64,000 nt of DNA, from the NCBI RefSeq assembly GCF_048544455.1, contig NC_133536.1, positions 24,802,152 to 24,866,151 on the forward strand. Direction: 5' to 3'. Position 1 is the stretch's first letter, and every line of letters begins with the position of its first letter. Below the pieces are notes generated by a model. The model was not told where the DNA came from and ran no database searches. It saw only the letters and a list, made by a program, of their open reading frames with translations. The stretch comes from Silene latifolia. Lineage: Eukaryota > Streptophyta > Magnoliopsida > Caryophyllales > Caryophyllaceae. This document shows positions 9,701-23,542 of the stretch, piece after piece. Position numbers and translations under genes: made by a program.

Positions 9701-12700
9701 CTTTCTGTATACCCAACTACGGAGTACCATTCTTCCAGAATTTGTTGCAGAACTTATTGAGCACTTGTTGATGATTTCAAATTGACATTGGGATAAAGTT
9801 GTGCTATATTCACAGAACAAAACGGTACTGATGAAGATCTTGATTGAATCTCATTACAAATTTGACCATATCGAAATATGAATTCTTGTACAATTCTCAT
9901 GGTTTATTAATAGAACTCCTATAAGTATTTCTCTGGTCTGACCATGTAGAAAAAATGGCTTACAATTTTCGGCCAAAGTAATATGAGCACTCTTGATTCT
10001 GTGAATTTATATCAAGTTCCTGTTAGAGTTTGCGGCTGTAAGAAAATTGGAGCAATGCAGTGGATAATTCTGCATTATGCAGTTCGAAATGGGTAGCAGT
10101 GTAGCACCTATATGTTAACGTAGGATCTACTGTGTTTTTTTCCCATCTTTTCTTATACAGGCGTTCAACAGTATACTAACAACGCGTCTGTCTGTTTTTC
10201 TCATTTAATGTTTTTTTTTTTTTTAAATTTGAGATACACGATACAACTAGCAAAAGAAAGTTACAGTATAATTAGAGTCCATCTGACAATCTTTTGATCT
10301 CAAAGCATGTGTCTGCAGACTACCTGATAGACGACTCTAGTAAGTAATGCCCTTCTAAGCAATCTAGCGGAGTTAAGGTTGCGTGGATATTGAATAGTTA
10401 CTAGGGTATTGTTTTTTGATTTATATCTTCTGATAATTGGCATGTACCCATATTTTGTACATCTTGGGATTCCTTTAAATTCAGAACACCATATAAACTC
10501 CCGAAAAAAGCGCATGTCTAAAAGATTTTTTTAATCCTCTTATATCCCAGTATTACTATTAGTCTTTATCAAAAATATACAAAGATAGAATTTACAGAAG
10601 TCATAATATCCCCAATAATTGGAAAAAGATTGTTGCCTTCCGGATGAGGCTGCCTGACAGTTTGGAATTTCTTCGCAGACCAGTGTTCACGGTAAAAGTG
10701 AATGCTGTATCAAAAAAAGATGAATTAAGATATTGGTTGGTATTAGTATGAGGTCCAAGAGAACATTTTAACAAAGCACATTTAAATGCATCAATTATTA
10801 AAGCCTGCTGTGGGATATTTCAAGATAATAGGTCATAAATATTCAAAACTACAAGATCTAATGGTAATATCTGCTGATTCATCTAGGGTTTCAGATATTG
10901 TGATAGGCAAATACTCTTTTTTTAACTGGACCTTCTTCTAAACCACAAAGTGGAAAATATAAGAAACGAATGGTGAAAATTTTGGAATATAAATAATTGA
11001 GTGTTACTCTGCCTTGCATATAGTTTGCAAATTATTTTGCATTTTCACTCATTTTTAAAAGCTTGTTGCTCGTATGCTGAATTGTCGTATCTGGGTTGAG
11101 ATCCTTAGTTTTGCACAAGAAAATTTGTCTTTGGTTGTTTCTCTTGGAATTGTTCTCAGTTTCACATAGCCTAGTAAGTGTCGTTTGTTGTCTTAGTTTT
11201 AAAAATCACGCACTCGCGCCCTAGATGAGACACTAGCCAAAGCGCCTCCGGGCTCACTAGTACGCACTTTCCATATCTTTATCTGTTAGATCTTCAATTA
11301 TGCCATTTCTTTTCCCCATAATTTCTAAGAGTACTTTTTTACATGTTAGCCAACTTGAAAACTCCTACAAAAGGTATTGTTAACCAAAGTTTTATTTGGA
11401 AAATATAGTTTGTTACCAAAAATAGGGCGCTTTGCGTCCAAAGGCATGCGCCTTCGCCTTGCATCTCGTCACCTCAGCCCTATAGCGCCTTGGTTCACCT
11501 TGTGCATCTTCAAACTTAGTTTGTTGTTCTTTAAAAAAAAATGATTTGTTACCTTCCATATTTCCAATGGAGCCAAAGACTCTTTACTCTTTGGTTATGG
11601 ATTATAATGGAATAAATCAAAATGGCTCACTAAAGTGGATGTGCTTATTTCTTTTGTGAAGTAGCGGTCCTTCGATGCAGTTCTCGACGCAATTTTCATC
11701 TTGGGTCATTCGGAAACAGCCTCTTTGTGTTGCTAACACAAGGGTAAGGCTGCGTACATCTGACCCTCCCTTACCCCGCAATTTGCGGGAGCCATTGAGG
11801 CACTGGGGTAATGTTGTTGTTGTTACTCTTGTATAGAGCGTGCCTTTTAGTCTTGAGTAGAAGTGGAACTAAGCGTCAAGAGCTTCCAGGTTTCAATGCA
11901 CGAAATAAGATATATATTAATGAAAACATATCAGTGGTTCTTAACTCGTTGTGTCAAGCAACTAGTGAGGCAATGCCATAAAAAGGTACAGATTTTATTC
12001 TTAGTTTGGTAACATTCACAAATGATTGTATTAGACCATATAATATATTTGCCTTTATACAAATAAAAATTGTTGTCTCAGTGTTCAAGGGAAGGTTCTA
12101 TATATAGTTATAGCATAAATAAGAGGAACTATTGCTTTGGAAGTTATATGCTTCTAAGATTATGAACTTGTGAGCAAGTTTCTATTGTTTTTGCATTTAA
12201 GCCGAGAATTTATGACAGGCTACGCATTTGCTAATTTTGAAATTTATTTACTGAATGCTTATGAGAAAAAAATCCTTCGGATAGAGTTCTTGCACCCCTT
12301 TTCACAAATATATAATCAGCCTAGTGTTTCACCAGAAAGCAGCTAGATGTCTAAAAAGAGTTTCTCTTAGTTTTGGCGGCTTTCTTTGCGTGACGTTGTA
12401 CAGTTATCTGTTTGTTACGACTTTGTGAAAAAAATGATGTCATATAGCGTAAGTTAAAGGAAGTCGCTGTCGTTAAAAGAGTTTCTCTTAGTATTGGCGG
12501 CTTTCTTTATGTGACGTTGTTCAGTTATCTGTTTGTTACGAGTTTGTGAAAGAAATGATGTCATTTAGCGTAAGTTAAAGGAAGTCGCTGTCGTTTCTCA
12601 CATAATTATTGCTTTGTTTTCTGTGCTTCATATGCCGTATCATTTCAAGTAATAAGGTGCTACTAATATTTTTATTCCCTTGCTAATTAATGTGTCGTCG

Positions 12701-14285
12701 AATATTCTACTTTTTACATATAAGTATAACAGCACTAATTGTGCTGTTATTTTTGTGCATCAAGGTAGGATATTCTGACGATACTGGTTTTGCCTATACG
12801 AGTGATAAAGGAACATCTGTTTTTGTAGTGGAAATTCTTTCACTGAGGCGTTCCATATAGATAAAAGCCACAAATTCAATTACCACTCCCTTAACTAATG
12901 CTCTTTACCGCACGAATGGGAATGTTCTTGTATGATATGTGTGATGCGTGTATCTAGTAGATATGGCTAATGTCTATATTCTATAACTGTGGAACTGTGA
13001 TCTGTTTTCTACAGTTTAGTTACAAAGATCTTGAAGGTGCTCTATCTTTTTATCTGATAGTATGTGTCGGAAAGACTCAGTCCTTACACTGATTGTTTTT
13101 GCACACATTCACAGCAGTTGTGAACTTTGGCTGCCTACTGTTTAGGGTATTATAAATTAATTCTATTGCCTCCTATTTTACTCTGCCTTTGTCAAAAGTC
13201 TAACACAGATGGGTCATCCCACTCTTTGAGGGTATAATTTACCTCAGATTGTAAGTTTTAGTATTTTAGGTTATTTTTTTGACTTGTTAGTTGTTACCTC
13301 ATTTCCTTGCACCATGTTTCCATTTTAAAGTGACTGATGACTTTACTGGTTCTTAACAAAAGATACATCATATCGTATTTGTCATTCTGGTAATATATAA
13401 TTCTGCATCCTTTTTTGTATTTGTTGAACAGGGGTTGATTCCGCGTGGTAAAGTTTTGTTAAGACTTGGCGGAACATTCTTCCTGGCATTTTGGCCTCTG
13501 ATTCTCATAACGTTTGGCGTTTTCGCTGCTCTCTATCTGGTAAACATCCTGATCTTTCCTCTACGATGTTCAGATTTCGCCTATCTTTATGTTTAACAAT
13601 TTTTGTTTACTGAACATATGATGGGGGATCATTGGAAAAACAACTGTAAGTTGTTGTTACATTCCTGTTCTGCTCTGTGAACAGTTCTTTATTCATCCCT
13701 GTAGTACTTTCATTTTACGTGTTTTGTATTTCCTATGGTTTGTGATAGGATGGCATTACGGTGTCTTACTGTCTTGTGTCATTCTTAGTGACCACATATG
13801 CTCGAAGTAGGAGTACTAAGGTTAGGCCATTGAGTTGTAAGGTTTTGAAGGTAATTGCATCAACATTTTGAAGTGGTATCAGTCACCTGCATCTATAGTG
13901 TGTCGACTAGATTAGACAGGCACGAGTCGCACGAGCGATTCCGAGATCAACTCTTCAGCCAAGATATTATACTATGTCGAAACCTATAAGTGTAGAGATA
14001 GTTGAACAGTATTCCAAATTCCTCAATTTTTGGTCAATGAGGAGGTAGATAAGATCACTTTATGGGAAGCTAATCGTAGTAATGTTAGAAATGCTTATAT
14101 GAAAGTAATTTGAGATGAACAAATTGTCTGACAGCAAATATCTCTTCTTTGACATTTCTGAACGAATTATTTTACTGCAGTACTTTGGACCAACATTTGT
14201 CCATGACGGAAGCAATATCCCAATTGCTCCCCCGCAATATATTGATCCGTATGTACTTCTTCAAGAGGAGAGAATCACACAGTAA
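6704..14285 (+). CDS. Plant-specific, probably plastid-targeted membrane protein, 4 exons
   Basis: Exons 6704-6929, 9256-9482, 13432-13539 and 14181-14285 have GT-AG borders, keep phase, and give 221 residues. The first 70 or so residues are rich in Ser, Arg and Gly with few acidic residues, as in a chloroplast transit peptide. Exon 2 encodes a hydrophilic stretch with PPESLFMKELRKRGISPASL. Exon 3 starts GLIPRGKVLLRLGGTFF and contains one strong transmembrane helix (about residues 161-187, FFLAFWPLILITFGVFAALYL). Exon 4 gives a conserved-looking tail, YFGPTFVHDGSNIPIAPPQY. I read this as a single-pass organelle membrane protein conserved in plants, but I do not recognise a named function. A second ATG at 6710 is an equally possible start. 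Introns 1 and 2 are long (2.3 and 3.9 kb) and carry SINE and MITE copies. AATAAA at 14516-14521 could serve as a poly(A) signal. Confidence 0.75.
6985..7142 (+). mobile_element. Au-type SINE, 5'-truncated, in intron 1
   Basis: It carries the typical 3' body (GTGAAGTAGCCGTC..., GGAAACAATATCTTTGTG, AAGGTATAGCTGCGTACATC) and ends in repeated TTG. It aligns with the copy at 11656-11829. The tRNA-like 5' part is missing. It lies in sense orientation within the intron. Confidence 0.7.
7168..7254. mobile_element. Short Stowaway-type MITE
   Basis: 87 bp with inverted ends: TACTCCCTCTGTCCCGATCA at the left, and a right end whose complement is TACTCCCTTCTCCCCGTCA. The flanking TA fits Stowaway/Tc1-Mariner insertion. 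It lies in intron 1 of the 6704 gene. Confidence 0.7.
11656..11829 (+). mobile_element. Au-type SINE in intron 2
   Basis: Sequence GTAAGGCTGCGTACATCTG followed by ACCCTCCCTTACCCCGC, GGCACTGGGGTAATG and a TTG-repeat tail. This is the characteristic 3' region of the Au SINE family. It is better preserved than the related copy at 6985-7142 and in the same orientation. Confidence 0.75.
12354..12595. repeat. Two-copy tandem duplication, 121-bp unit, in intron 2
   Basis: Copies 12354-12474 and 12475-12595 both begin AAAAGAGTTTCTCTTAG and end GGAAGTCGCTGTCGTT. They differ at only a handful of positions, so the duplication is fairly recent. It is not coding. Confidence 0.85.
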
Positions 14286-15178
14286 GCTAATCCAGTGCGG
14301 ATGTCCAGGTGATAGCTTCCGATACTTCCAATACTCCGAGGACGACAAGGAGATTTTGAATCTCTGTAATCTGTAAATTAAAGTTCAGTAGTTGCTCATC
14401 CTCTTCTATTGTAATAGTAAGAACGTACTCTCTTTATGTTCTCGAGGGTCGATGGAGTCAAAGTCGTCGTAATCACAAGTTAGAAAGAACTTTGCTGAAA
14501 CCAGCATGTTGTATAAATAAAGCTTATAATATATACCTGCATCTTCGTTTACTGTCACCGTTTGGCCCAAAAATGAAGAGGGGTTGAGTCTAAACTGTTT
14601 GCCAATCAAGGTCAGTGCATGCCTGCTGGAAGCGTTAATGGCAGCTTCAGTGTTGGAACAGATTCGAACTTAAGATCATGACCTGTTGTAACATTATCAT
14701 TGCGGACTTATGATAAAGATTACAAAGCGTTGGACGCTTGGCCGGCCTTTGAATCACGATGTGTTGCAGTGGATGATATAATCTCTCTCATTAGTATTTA
14801 CACCAGTTCTCTCCCGAAAAGTATTTGAAGTTACTGCGGAGTACAAAATAATGGATGATACCTGTAAATCGTGACTCGTGAGGCGTAACTAACATTATAA
14901 CCGGTCAACAATGAACTGTCACTCGTATTGAGCTCATTCAAGCCAAATTGGCTGCCACACGAGATCAGTTTCTTATTGATGTGTTGAAACCAACAATGAA
15001 CTGTCACTTGTGTTCAGCTCATTCAAATCAAATTGACCGCCACACGAGATTAGGCTACTGTTTGATGTGTTGAAACCATTTCATTTCGGATGTCACTTAA
15101 TTTTGGTTTTTCGAAATTTAGTACTCTAGGTTATCATGAATAAGTCTGATTCATAGACATTATACATGTTTGTTTTAA
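14286..15178. other. 3' UTR and intergenic DNA with an 85-bp tandem duplication
   Basis: The 3' UTR of the 6704 gene probably ends soon after AATAAA (14516). Further on, 14906-14990 and 14991-15077 are two copies of an 85-bp unit beginning CAACAATGAACTGTCACT and ending GATGTGTTGAAAC. No gene is seen. Confidence 0.55.
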
Positions 15179-15650
15179 GGGGGCGTTTGGTTCGCGCGTG
15201 GGTATGAGTTTGGAATCAGGAATCATGCCCGGACGGTATGGTTTGAAACTTGATTCCTCTTACCTTGTGTTTGTTTCAGCTTTGAGTGGAATGAGGTTGA
15301 ACTTCACCAAAGTTTAAAAAATCTAAAATACGTCATTAAAAATAATTATTTTTGATATTGAAAAATCATGAAAATAAAGATTTGACCAAATAAATGTAAA
15401 AAAAAATTATTTAAAATGTTCCATATAAGTTTTTTTTTTTTTTTTTTTTTTTCATGATTCTTGGTTTTATTATTTGATACCCATGAGTATCAATCTCATA
15501 CCCATCTCCCTCCTTGGGTATGAGAAACCCATAGTTCATGGGTTTGAGGTATCATATAAAACCCTTATTTTTGCCAAACAAACACCTAGTATTGGCTTGG
15601 CTCATTCCAAACCCATACCCATACCTTTATGAATTGAAACAAACACCCCC
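15179..15650. mobile_element. Tourist-like MITE (PIF/Harbinger type)
   Basis: 472 bp flanked by TAA target duplications (15176-15178 and 15651-15653). The left end is GGGGGCGTTTGGTTCG and the complement of the right end is GGGGGTGTTTGTTTC. Both ends continue with a 'GGTATG...TTTGGAAT' block. TAA duplication and GGGGGTGTTTG ends are the Tourist signature. It encodes no protein. Confidence 0.85.
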
Positions 15651-15653
15651 TAA

Positions 15654-16135
15654 ATACTCCTATCAACTTGATTTAATCTAGCCCAAATAATACCACCAAA
15701 AGTAAACCTTAAACCAAAAATAACTCGACTCAATAAAGTCAGATATTATCCACTATGATCATAAATGATTAATTTGAAAAAAAACCTTTCAAATTATGAC
15801 CCTCGAACATCTCGAATAACACAACTCACAAATAACCCAACTTAGAAATAACCTAACTCAAAAACTACTCTTAAACATAGACATGATAAAATTGACCCAG
15901 CCTAAATGACCCGACTTGAATAACGCGGCCTGTACATGACTCGACACCTGAGAATTGAGGACCCGAGCTTGATTTGTATCCAAGTTGACCCGACCCAAAC
16001 GTTTATTGGTGGAAACTTACCGTTATCCTTAACTAAGCTGATATAATAACAAGCCTATAAATGACCCGACTAACCCAAACCAAATTAAACCCGACCAAAC
16101 TCGATCTGATTAACTCATTTACCAACTTTAACTAA
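15654..16135. other. Degenerate ACCCGA/AACCCAA repeat-rich DNA
   Basis: Loose repetition of AATAACCCAACT, GACCCGACTT and ACCCGACCAAAC-like strings. It resembles decayed simple repeat. It lies just upstream of the RPL8 promoter elements; no coding frame or terminal repeat is seen. Confidence 0.45.
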
Positions 16136-16139
16136 TACC

Positions 16140-16224
16140 TTGGGCCAACCCTAACACCTCTCACAAACACAACCAACAAAGCCCATAACCAAATTCCAAA
16201 CCCTAACAAACCCTACATATAAAA
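16140..16224 (+). promoter_or_regulatory. Ribosomal-protein-type promoter: site II, telo-boxes, TATA
   Basis: Site II motifs TTGGGCC (16140-16146) and, in reverse, AAGCCCA (16179-16185) are followed by a telo-box AAACCCTAA (16198-16206), a second AAACCCTA (16208-16215) and TATAAAA (16218-16224). In plants, telo-box plus site II marks promoters of ribosomal protein and other growth-linked genes, bound by TCP and PUR-alpha/Telobox factors. All lie within 165 bases of the RPL8 start codon. Confidence 0.75.
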
Positions 16225-16304
16225 CCCACAAACACTCCTCATTTCTCCATTTCCCATTCCCCCCTCCCCCAAATCGCAGCCGAAACCCCAAAACTCCACC
16301 AAAA

Positions 16305-18008
<1,704 letters not shown>

Positions 18009-18678
18009 GTTTTACTTTGTTTTCGGTTCTGATCATTTAGTCTGAAGATTGCATGCTAAGATTGTACTCAGTTTTGTTTAGAAACTCTGTTCTGGTTTTT
18101 ACTACCTGTTATCGACTTAAATACAGTTTTTGCTTAATGAAGCTATCAATTGGGTTTGCTCTTATAAGCCGTCAGTTTAGTAACATTCTGAAAGCTAGTT
18201 CTCCATTACTCTCAGTGTTCAATTTGGTTGGCTCATTTGGTTCATTAAGTTTGCGCCTTCTCCATATCTCCCTTGAACTGAAATTGGTTGAGTCTGCTGA
18301 GAGAGTCTTGCCTTGTGTCGACGATTTAAATTTAGCTTATCTGAGACTTTTATTTTATCGCGTGGGTACGAAATTAGGAGGATCCCAACTCCAGGATCGA
18401 TATTTTGTCATGCTTACTCTTTTACATGGATCATTTGTGTGACGAAGCAATAATCTTGGAGTGACTTGATCATTAACATCTTTATACAAGTGAATACACT
18501 GACCCATGGAGGCCTTGACGGGCTTACAGTAAATAAACCGCTGCTTAATGTTTCATAATGCACGAAGAACATGACCAGGACATGCCGAAGCTATATACTT
18601 TCAAGCTTCTATACACATTGTCACATTGAAATTAAGAATCTCATGGGAAATGATACATATTGAGATACACCTAAGAGG
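18009..18678. other. Convergent intergenic region / 3' UTRs
   Basis: 670 bp between the RPL8 stop and the end of the AAP coding region. T-rich sequence just after 18009 fits an RPL8 3' UTR. The long frame inside it has no domain or codon signal, and no repeat ends are seen. Confidence 0.5.
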
Positions 18679-21600
18679 CTAAGATACAGAATGAAAAAGC
18701 TTGTATTTCGAAACACTTACACTAATACCTCTAAAGGAAGCTACAGCAGCTAAGAGTGAAATAATCAAGCATGAAACATTTAAAATTTGCAGCCCTATCC
18801 ATTTCGGCGAGAATCGTCGGATTTTGGCTTGCACGATGTACATCTCAATAGGGAAGAATATGGTCAGCGGCCAAAAGGAAAACGCGCCTAAAAGTCCAAC
18901 AATGTCGGTGAAGAATGGAAGGAGCATTGCTATGACAGTCATCACTACCACATATAATGATCGCCATGTCAACCTGAACAAATTGACGTTGTAGATCCCA
19001 CAGAGGAGGTTGATCGGATATTCTGCATTGATGAATTTGTTTTGTGGGCATCTAGTTGCGCATTGAGACTCTATAAACTCGAAAAGTGGTTGCACGAATA
19101 CCTATCATAAGTACATCAATTATCAATACCATGTTGTAATTTCACATTAGTCTTCTCGAGTCATTTGTATAAAGGTTTAAAAAGTAACAACATTACCTGG
19201 TACGCTCCAACAAGATGGACAACTATGAAGATATTGGCAATGGCAATGAGCCAATATGGTTCATAAAATCCAAACCCTGTCAAAAAATTGCCTGGTGCAG
19301 CGTTACCAAATGCTGCATAACCAACAACTCCACATAGCATGTAGAAAAACGTGGTTATGAAAATCCCAATTGTCGATGCTTTCTTCATCACCACATTCTC
19401 CGGTGGACTTGGTCCAAGTGTATCCTGTCAGTTACAACCATCAATTCATTTAAATCCTATTATGTCTAGAATTTTATATCAACGGGACGAAAGCTTACTT
19501 GTACTTCAATTAGAACCATGGAAAAAGCATAAGCAAATGCCATGTTCCCCAACGCGGTAAAGATGTTCCAAATCTTTTGTTCCTTTGTCACATCTACTCC
19601 AATTTGTACTCCAGTTAGTGTTGTTTTAGCATGGCTTTCACCTGCAACTTTGGCAATGGAGAGACCAATCCCAATGAAGGAATAACCAAAAGACGTGATG
19701 GCCGCGATTATAGAGAGTATGGAAAGCTTGTGAAAATTTTGGATTTGGCAGAGTAATAACTGAACTGCTCCAAATGTTATTATGAATGGATTGTTAGAAA
19801 GGTGACATCCTGCTTGGTGTCCCTCCTTGTGGAAGCATATTGCTCTCTTAACAGCCCTATTAATTAATTAATTTCATGAGTAAAGATTAATCAATTTGAA
19901 ATAACATGTTTACATATTAGTAGGGATGTCAATGGATCGGGTTCGGGTCGGGTGAAGCCTCATCCGTCATCCATCCGTCTTTTTAAAATCTCATCCAACC
20001 CGTCCGTCATCCGTGAAACATATCATCCGTCATCCATCCATCCATCATCCATGGATGAAACGGGTGGATCGGGTGATAAACGGGTGTTGTGCATTTATAA
20101 TTTCAAGTTTAAAAAAATGATGATTTTTTTTCTCTACAAAAATAAAGTTAGATAATTAATTTAGTTTAACTTTCTAGTGGGTAGGCTTACAAAATATTTA
20201 TATTGAGAGTAGAAAAATATGAAAATTTAAATATTTTATATCTTAATAATGTGTTATATGTAAAAAAAATTAAATAAAAAATAATAAAATCGGGTGGCGG
20301 GTGGATGGCGGGTGAAATTTCTTCATCCAACCCATCCGTCATCCACATCCGTTTCATCCGTCATCCATCCACTATCCATTTAAATCGGGTTTTCATCCAT
20401 ATTTTAGGATCGGGTGGATCGGGTTTTAATGGATGCGGGTGAAATTGACATCCCTACATATTAGTCCTCTTTCCGTCTCAATGATTTGTTTCTTTGTAAG
20501 GTAAGTAAACAAATGATTGATACGGAGAAAGTAGATACTTAAATCCTTACGCCATGCTTATAGAAGCTGTAATAGTGTAACCTATTGTCACTCCTATGAA
20601 GTTTGAATATTGAGCAAGCCCACAAAACATAAATTTCGTTCCACCTGTAAACATATATACACCGTAAAATTAAGTTTAAAACATTAATCAAATTATGTAG
20701 AAATAAGAAAGAATCTCAATCAAATTATATAGAAACGGGTTAAATTGTCAGATTAAAATAAAATGATTTAGGAAGATTTTACGATGTGCCCCGAAATTTC
20801 TCGGTTTTCTATGTTGTACTCTTATATTTTTGAAATTATAATGTAGCATGTCTGACTTTTTGTTTAAATTTTTAGCAATTTTAAATGCTAATGTTGTTTA
20901 TTAATAACTTCTTAGAGTTCTTGAAACTCGTGTTAATGTTATACTTAGTGGGCGTGGGAACGGGTTGGGGAGTTGTTTGCAGGGATGACTCGGGTGGAGT
21001 TGAGTGGGGTATGGTGGTTGCAGAGCTCAGAGGTGATGGTGCCAATTATTGCTGAGGACGTGTTGGATACTAATAGAATATAAATATATATAAGTTGAGC
21101 CTCAACCATCACCGTACTTCAGGGGCCTTTAGAAAGCAGGTGGGATAACCTTCCCCACGAGTTTGGTTTGTATTGTACTATTGTTGGTGATGATTTGCAA
21201 GAAATGAATTAGAGTCCTTCATGAATTACTCTATGACGCCTTATCAGTATCCAATTGCACGCTCTAATTCAATTTAAAGTTTACTACTATTAGTACAAAT
21301 TTAATCACATGCAAATAATGACAATGATCAAGCTCACTAAACACAATCATTGTCTACAACTAATGATTGCATAATCATCCTTTAGAAACAAGATTATAAT
21401 ATCATATCAAAACGTAATTATTAAGTGAGATGATCACATTGCAATACAGTCTATTTCTATAAAAGCTACTCTTTTATTAGTAACCCATAAATGAATGAAT
21501 TTTTCTGAAAAATGACCATCTTATTCTATAACTTGTGAAATTATAAAATTACCTAGAATAGATCTGACAGCTTCTCGATAAGTATAATTTCTCTTGCCGG

Positions 21601-21948
21601 TAACAGGGTCCCTATAACAATCAGCCTGCAACATAGAAGCGTACCATGTAACAACGGCGAACACCAGTAGTATTACGGGCCCGGCGATCCAACCCATTTG
21701 GGCTACGGCCCATGCTAGCGACAATACACCCGACCCTATTACGGCTGTTATGATATGTGCACTTGCAGTTATCAAAGTACCTTTGTCACATCATTAATTA
21801 AAAACGTTACATATTATAATACGTATAAACTTGCATGAAAATCATATTATAATAAAATGGATAGATAAAAACCTTCTCTTTTAGGTTTTCCATCATCGTC
21901 GAGATCGGATGAGTTTATTTGGTTTTCAATGGGAGGTGTTTCGCTCAT
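18679..21948 (-). CDS. AAP: Amino acid permease, AAP family, 6 exons
   Basis: On the minus strand, exons 21948-21873, 21780-21553, 20644-20551, 19856-19499, 19424-19197 and 19101-18679 join in phase with GT-AG borders to give 468 residues, close to the 470-490 usual for AAPs. It is a proton-coupled amino-acid importer of the plasma membrane (AAAP/APC fold). Visible are a short acidic cytosolic N-terminus (MSETPPIENQINSSDLDDDG), the first helix with ITAVIGSGVLSLAWAVAQMG, the AAP motif AVKRAICFHKEGHQAGC, SNNPFIITFGAVQLLLCQI, and later helices including PPENVVMKKAS and YMLCGVVGYAAFG. The C-terminus, LTIFFPIEMYIVQ, is also family-typical. I cannot assign the subfamily (AAP2/3/6-like is possible). 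Intron 3 contains a hAT-type MITE. Its promoter region lies at 21949-22890. Confidence 0.93.
19921..20456. mobile_element. hAT-type MITE in intron 3 of the AAP gene
   Basis: 536 bp with a perfect 8-bp target duplication CATATTAG (19913-19920 and 20457-20464) and 13-bp terminal inverted repeats TAGGGATGTCAAT. The ends carry subterminal repeats of CATCCGTCATCC and its complement GGATGG/CGGGTGGA, so the whole element can fold back. No transposase. The 8-bp duplication and the TAGGG ends are of hAT type. Confidence 0.9.
20465..20533. mobile_element. Decayed Stowaway-like MITE remnant
   Basis: 'CTCTTTCCGTCTCAATGATTTG' followed after a short loop by 'CAAATGATTGATACGGAGAAAG', an imperfect foldback of about 70 bp resembling 7168-7254. 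It directly adjoins the hAT MITE in the same AAP intron. Confidence 0.5.
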
Positions 21949-22890
21949 GTTTCAGGACTTGTTTGGATAAGAGATTCTTCCTGGACGTAAACAGGTAGTA
22001 TATGAATATGAATATTCTAAAGATTTTGTGTTTTTGAGATTCTAAAGGACTTTAGAAGAAGAAGAAGAAGAAATGGTAATGGTAATGGTGATCCAAAATG
22101 GTTGATTTGTGGAGATAATATTTCCCATCTTTTCTCTTTTGCAGTTGAGAAATCGTACTTAAGGGTAATGTTAGTTTATATTTTTTGAAGGAAATGAATT
22201 AATTAATGAGGGTCGTAAAATTAGAAAGTTGCCAAATGGTTAACGAATTTCAGAAGATTTGAAAGTTAGTTTTTGCAATGTTTGTCGAAGTTATTACATG
22301 AATAAATTATGAACGTTTAATTTGGCAGAAGATTTTTGATTTGGTAAAGTTCCATGATAATGGGAATTTAGGCAATTAAATTCGAGCCTATACTTCTTAT
22401 GCATGCATGTATTATGCGGGACACAAAGTTTTGTTTTAAACGAAAGTATATTTGCCTTAGTTTAAAATTCGTCAAATAGAATAGAAAAGACAAAAGTATA
22501 ATGTTACGATTGAACCAAAAACTTGTTTTAATTGTGCAAGTGAAATGTTACTTCACGTATTTTAGCAAGCCGGGGTATTACTTATTTTAAGAGAGACTAA
22601 TTGTATATGGAGTATATGTATATCCATTTTGTGTTTAATCGAGTTTCAGCTGATTCTAGATGAGAATTGACGTTTTAATAAATCGAAAAAAAAATTATAA
22701 AACAGCACATTTATATATATGTTGTTTGAGTAACTGTTAGTATGTTTTGTAGGTATGTTATTTAACTAGCTAGGAGTGTTAATTACACTACTAACACTAG
22801 TCATATCTGTGGATTGATTTTGCATTATAAAGACAATATCGTCGCCCGGTAATAATTACATTACATATGATTATATAGATCAATCAGTAA
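21949..22890. promoter_or_regulatory. 5' region of the AAP gene
   Basis: About 940 bp upstream of the minus-strand start. A GAA/TTC microsatellite (about 22051-22071), followed by a small GGTAAT repeat, lies where a 5' UTR would be expected. No distinct TATA box or other motif stands out in this AT-rich stretch, so the promoter assignment rests on position. Confidence 0.4.
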
Positions 22891-23479
22891 GGTCCTGTTT
22901 TTTTGGACTTAAAGTCACTTAACTTAAGTTCACTTCAGATCCTATAAGTTCATTTCAGTTCAGATCAGATCCTATAAGTTCAGTTCAGATCCTATAAGTT
23001 CAGTTTAGTTCAGATCCTATAAGTTCAGTTCAGTTCAGTTCAGATCCTATAAGTTCAGTTCAGATCTTATAAGTTCAGATCTTATAAATTCAGTTTACAA
23101 AAATTAATATAAGGAGAATTATTTTTAAAAACCGACGCAAAAATATTTGACATTAATTATTCGATACATATATATACATTATTATTTTCAAAACAAAATT
23201 ATCACTCTTCTCATTATTTTTTATCGTAATGTAACCGTGGTATAATGTATGAACAAACCAATGTATATAAAGCGGAAAAATGTTATTATTTTACCTTGTG
23301 TTTTAGACTATATTTTCTTATTAGTGTTCTCTCTTGGTTGCCTACTAATTTCATGTAAATTTTTTGTTTAATTTCACTAAAAGTTTGCGTTTTTTTATAA
23401 TAATAATAATCAAAAGTTGCGGTTTATAAAAAAACAAAAAAATAATAATAAAAATAACAACAAGAACAAGAACAAGACC

Positions 23480-23542
<63 letters not shown>

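Noticed and set aside
10300-10515. Minus-strand 71-codon frame in intron 2
   Set aside because: Short, without domain or neighbours; expected by chance in a 3.9-kb intron.
11150-11510. GC-rich block in intron 2 with repeated 'GCGCC' strings (possible exon or MITE)
   Set aside because: No open frame that fits the flanking phases, no clear inverted ends, and the exon chain is complete without it.
18053-18442. 129-codon open frame after RPL8
   Set aside because: It lies in the probable 3' UTR/convergent region, with no domain, no splice logic and T-rich composition.
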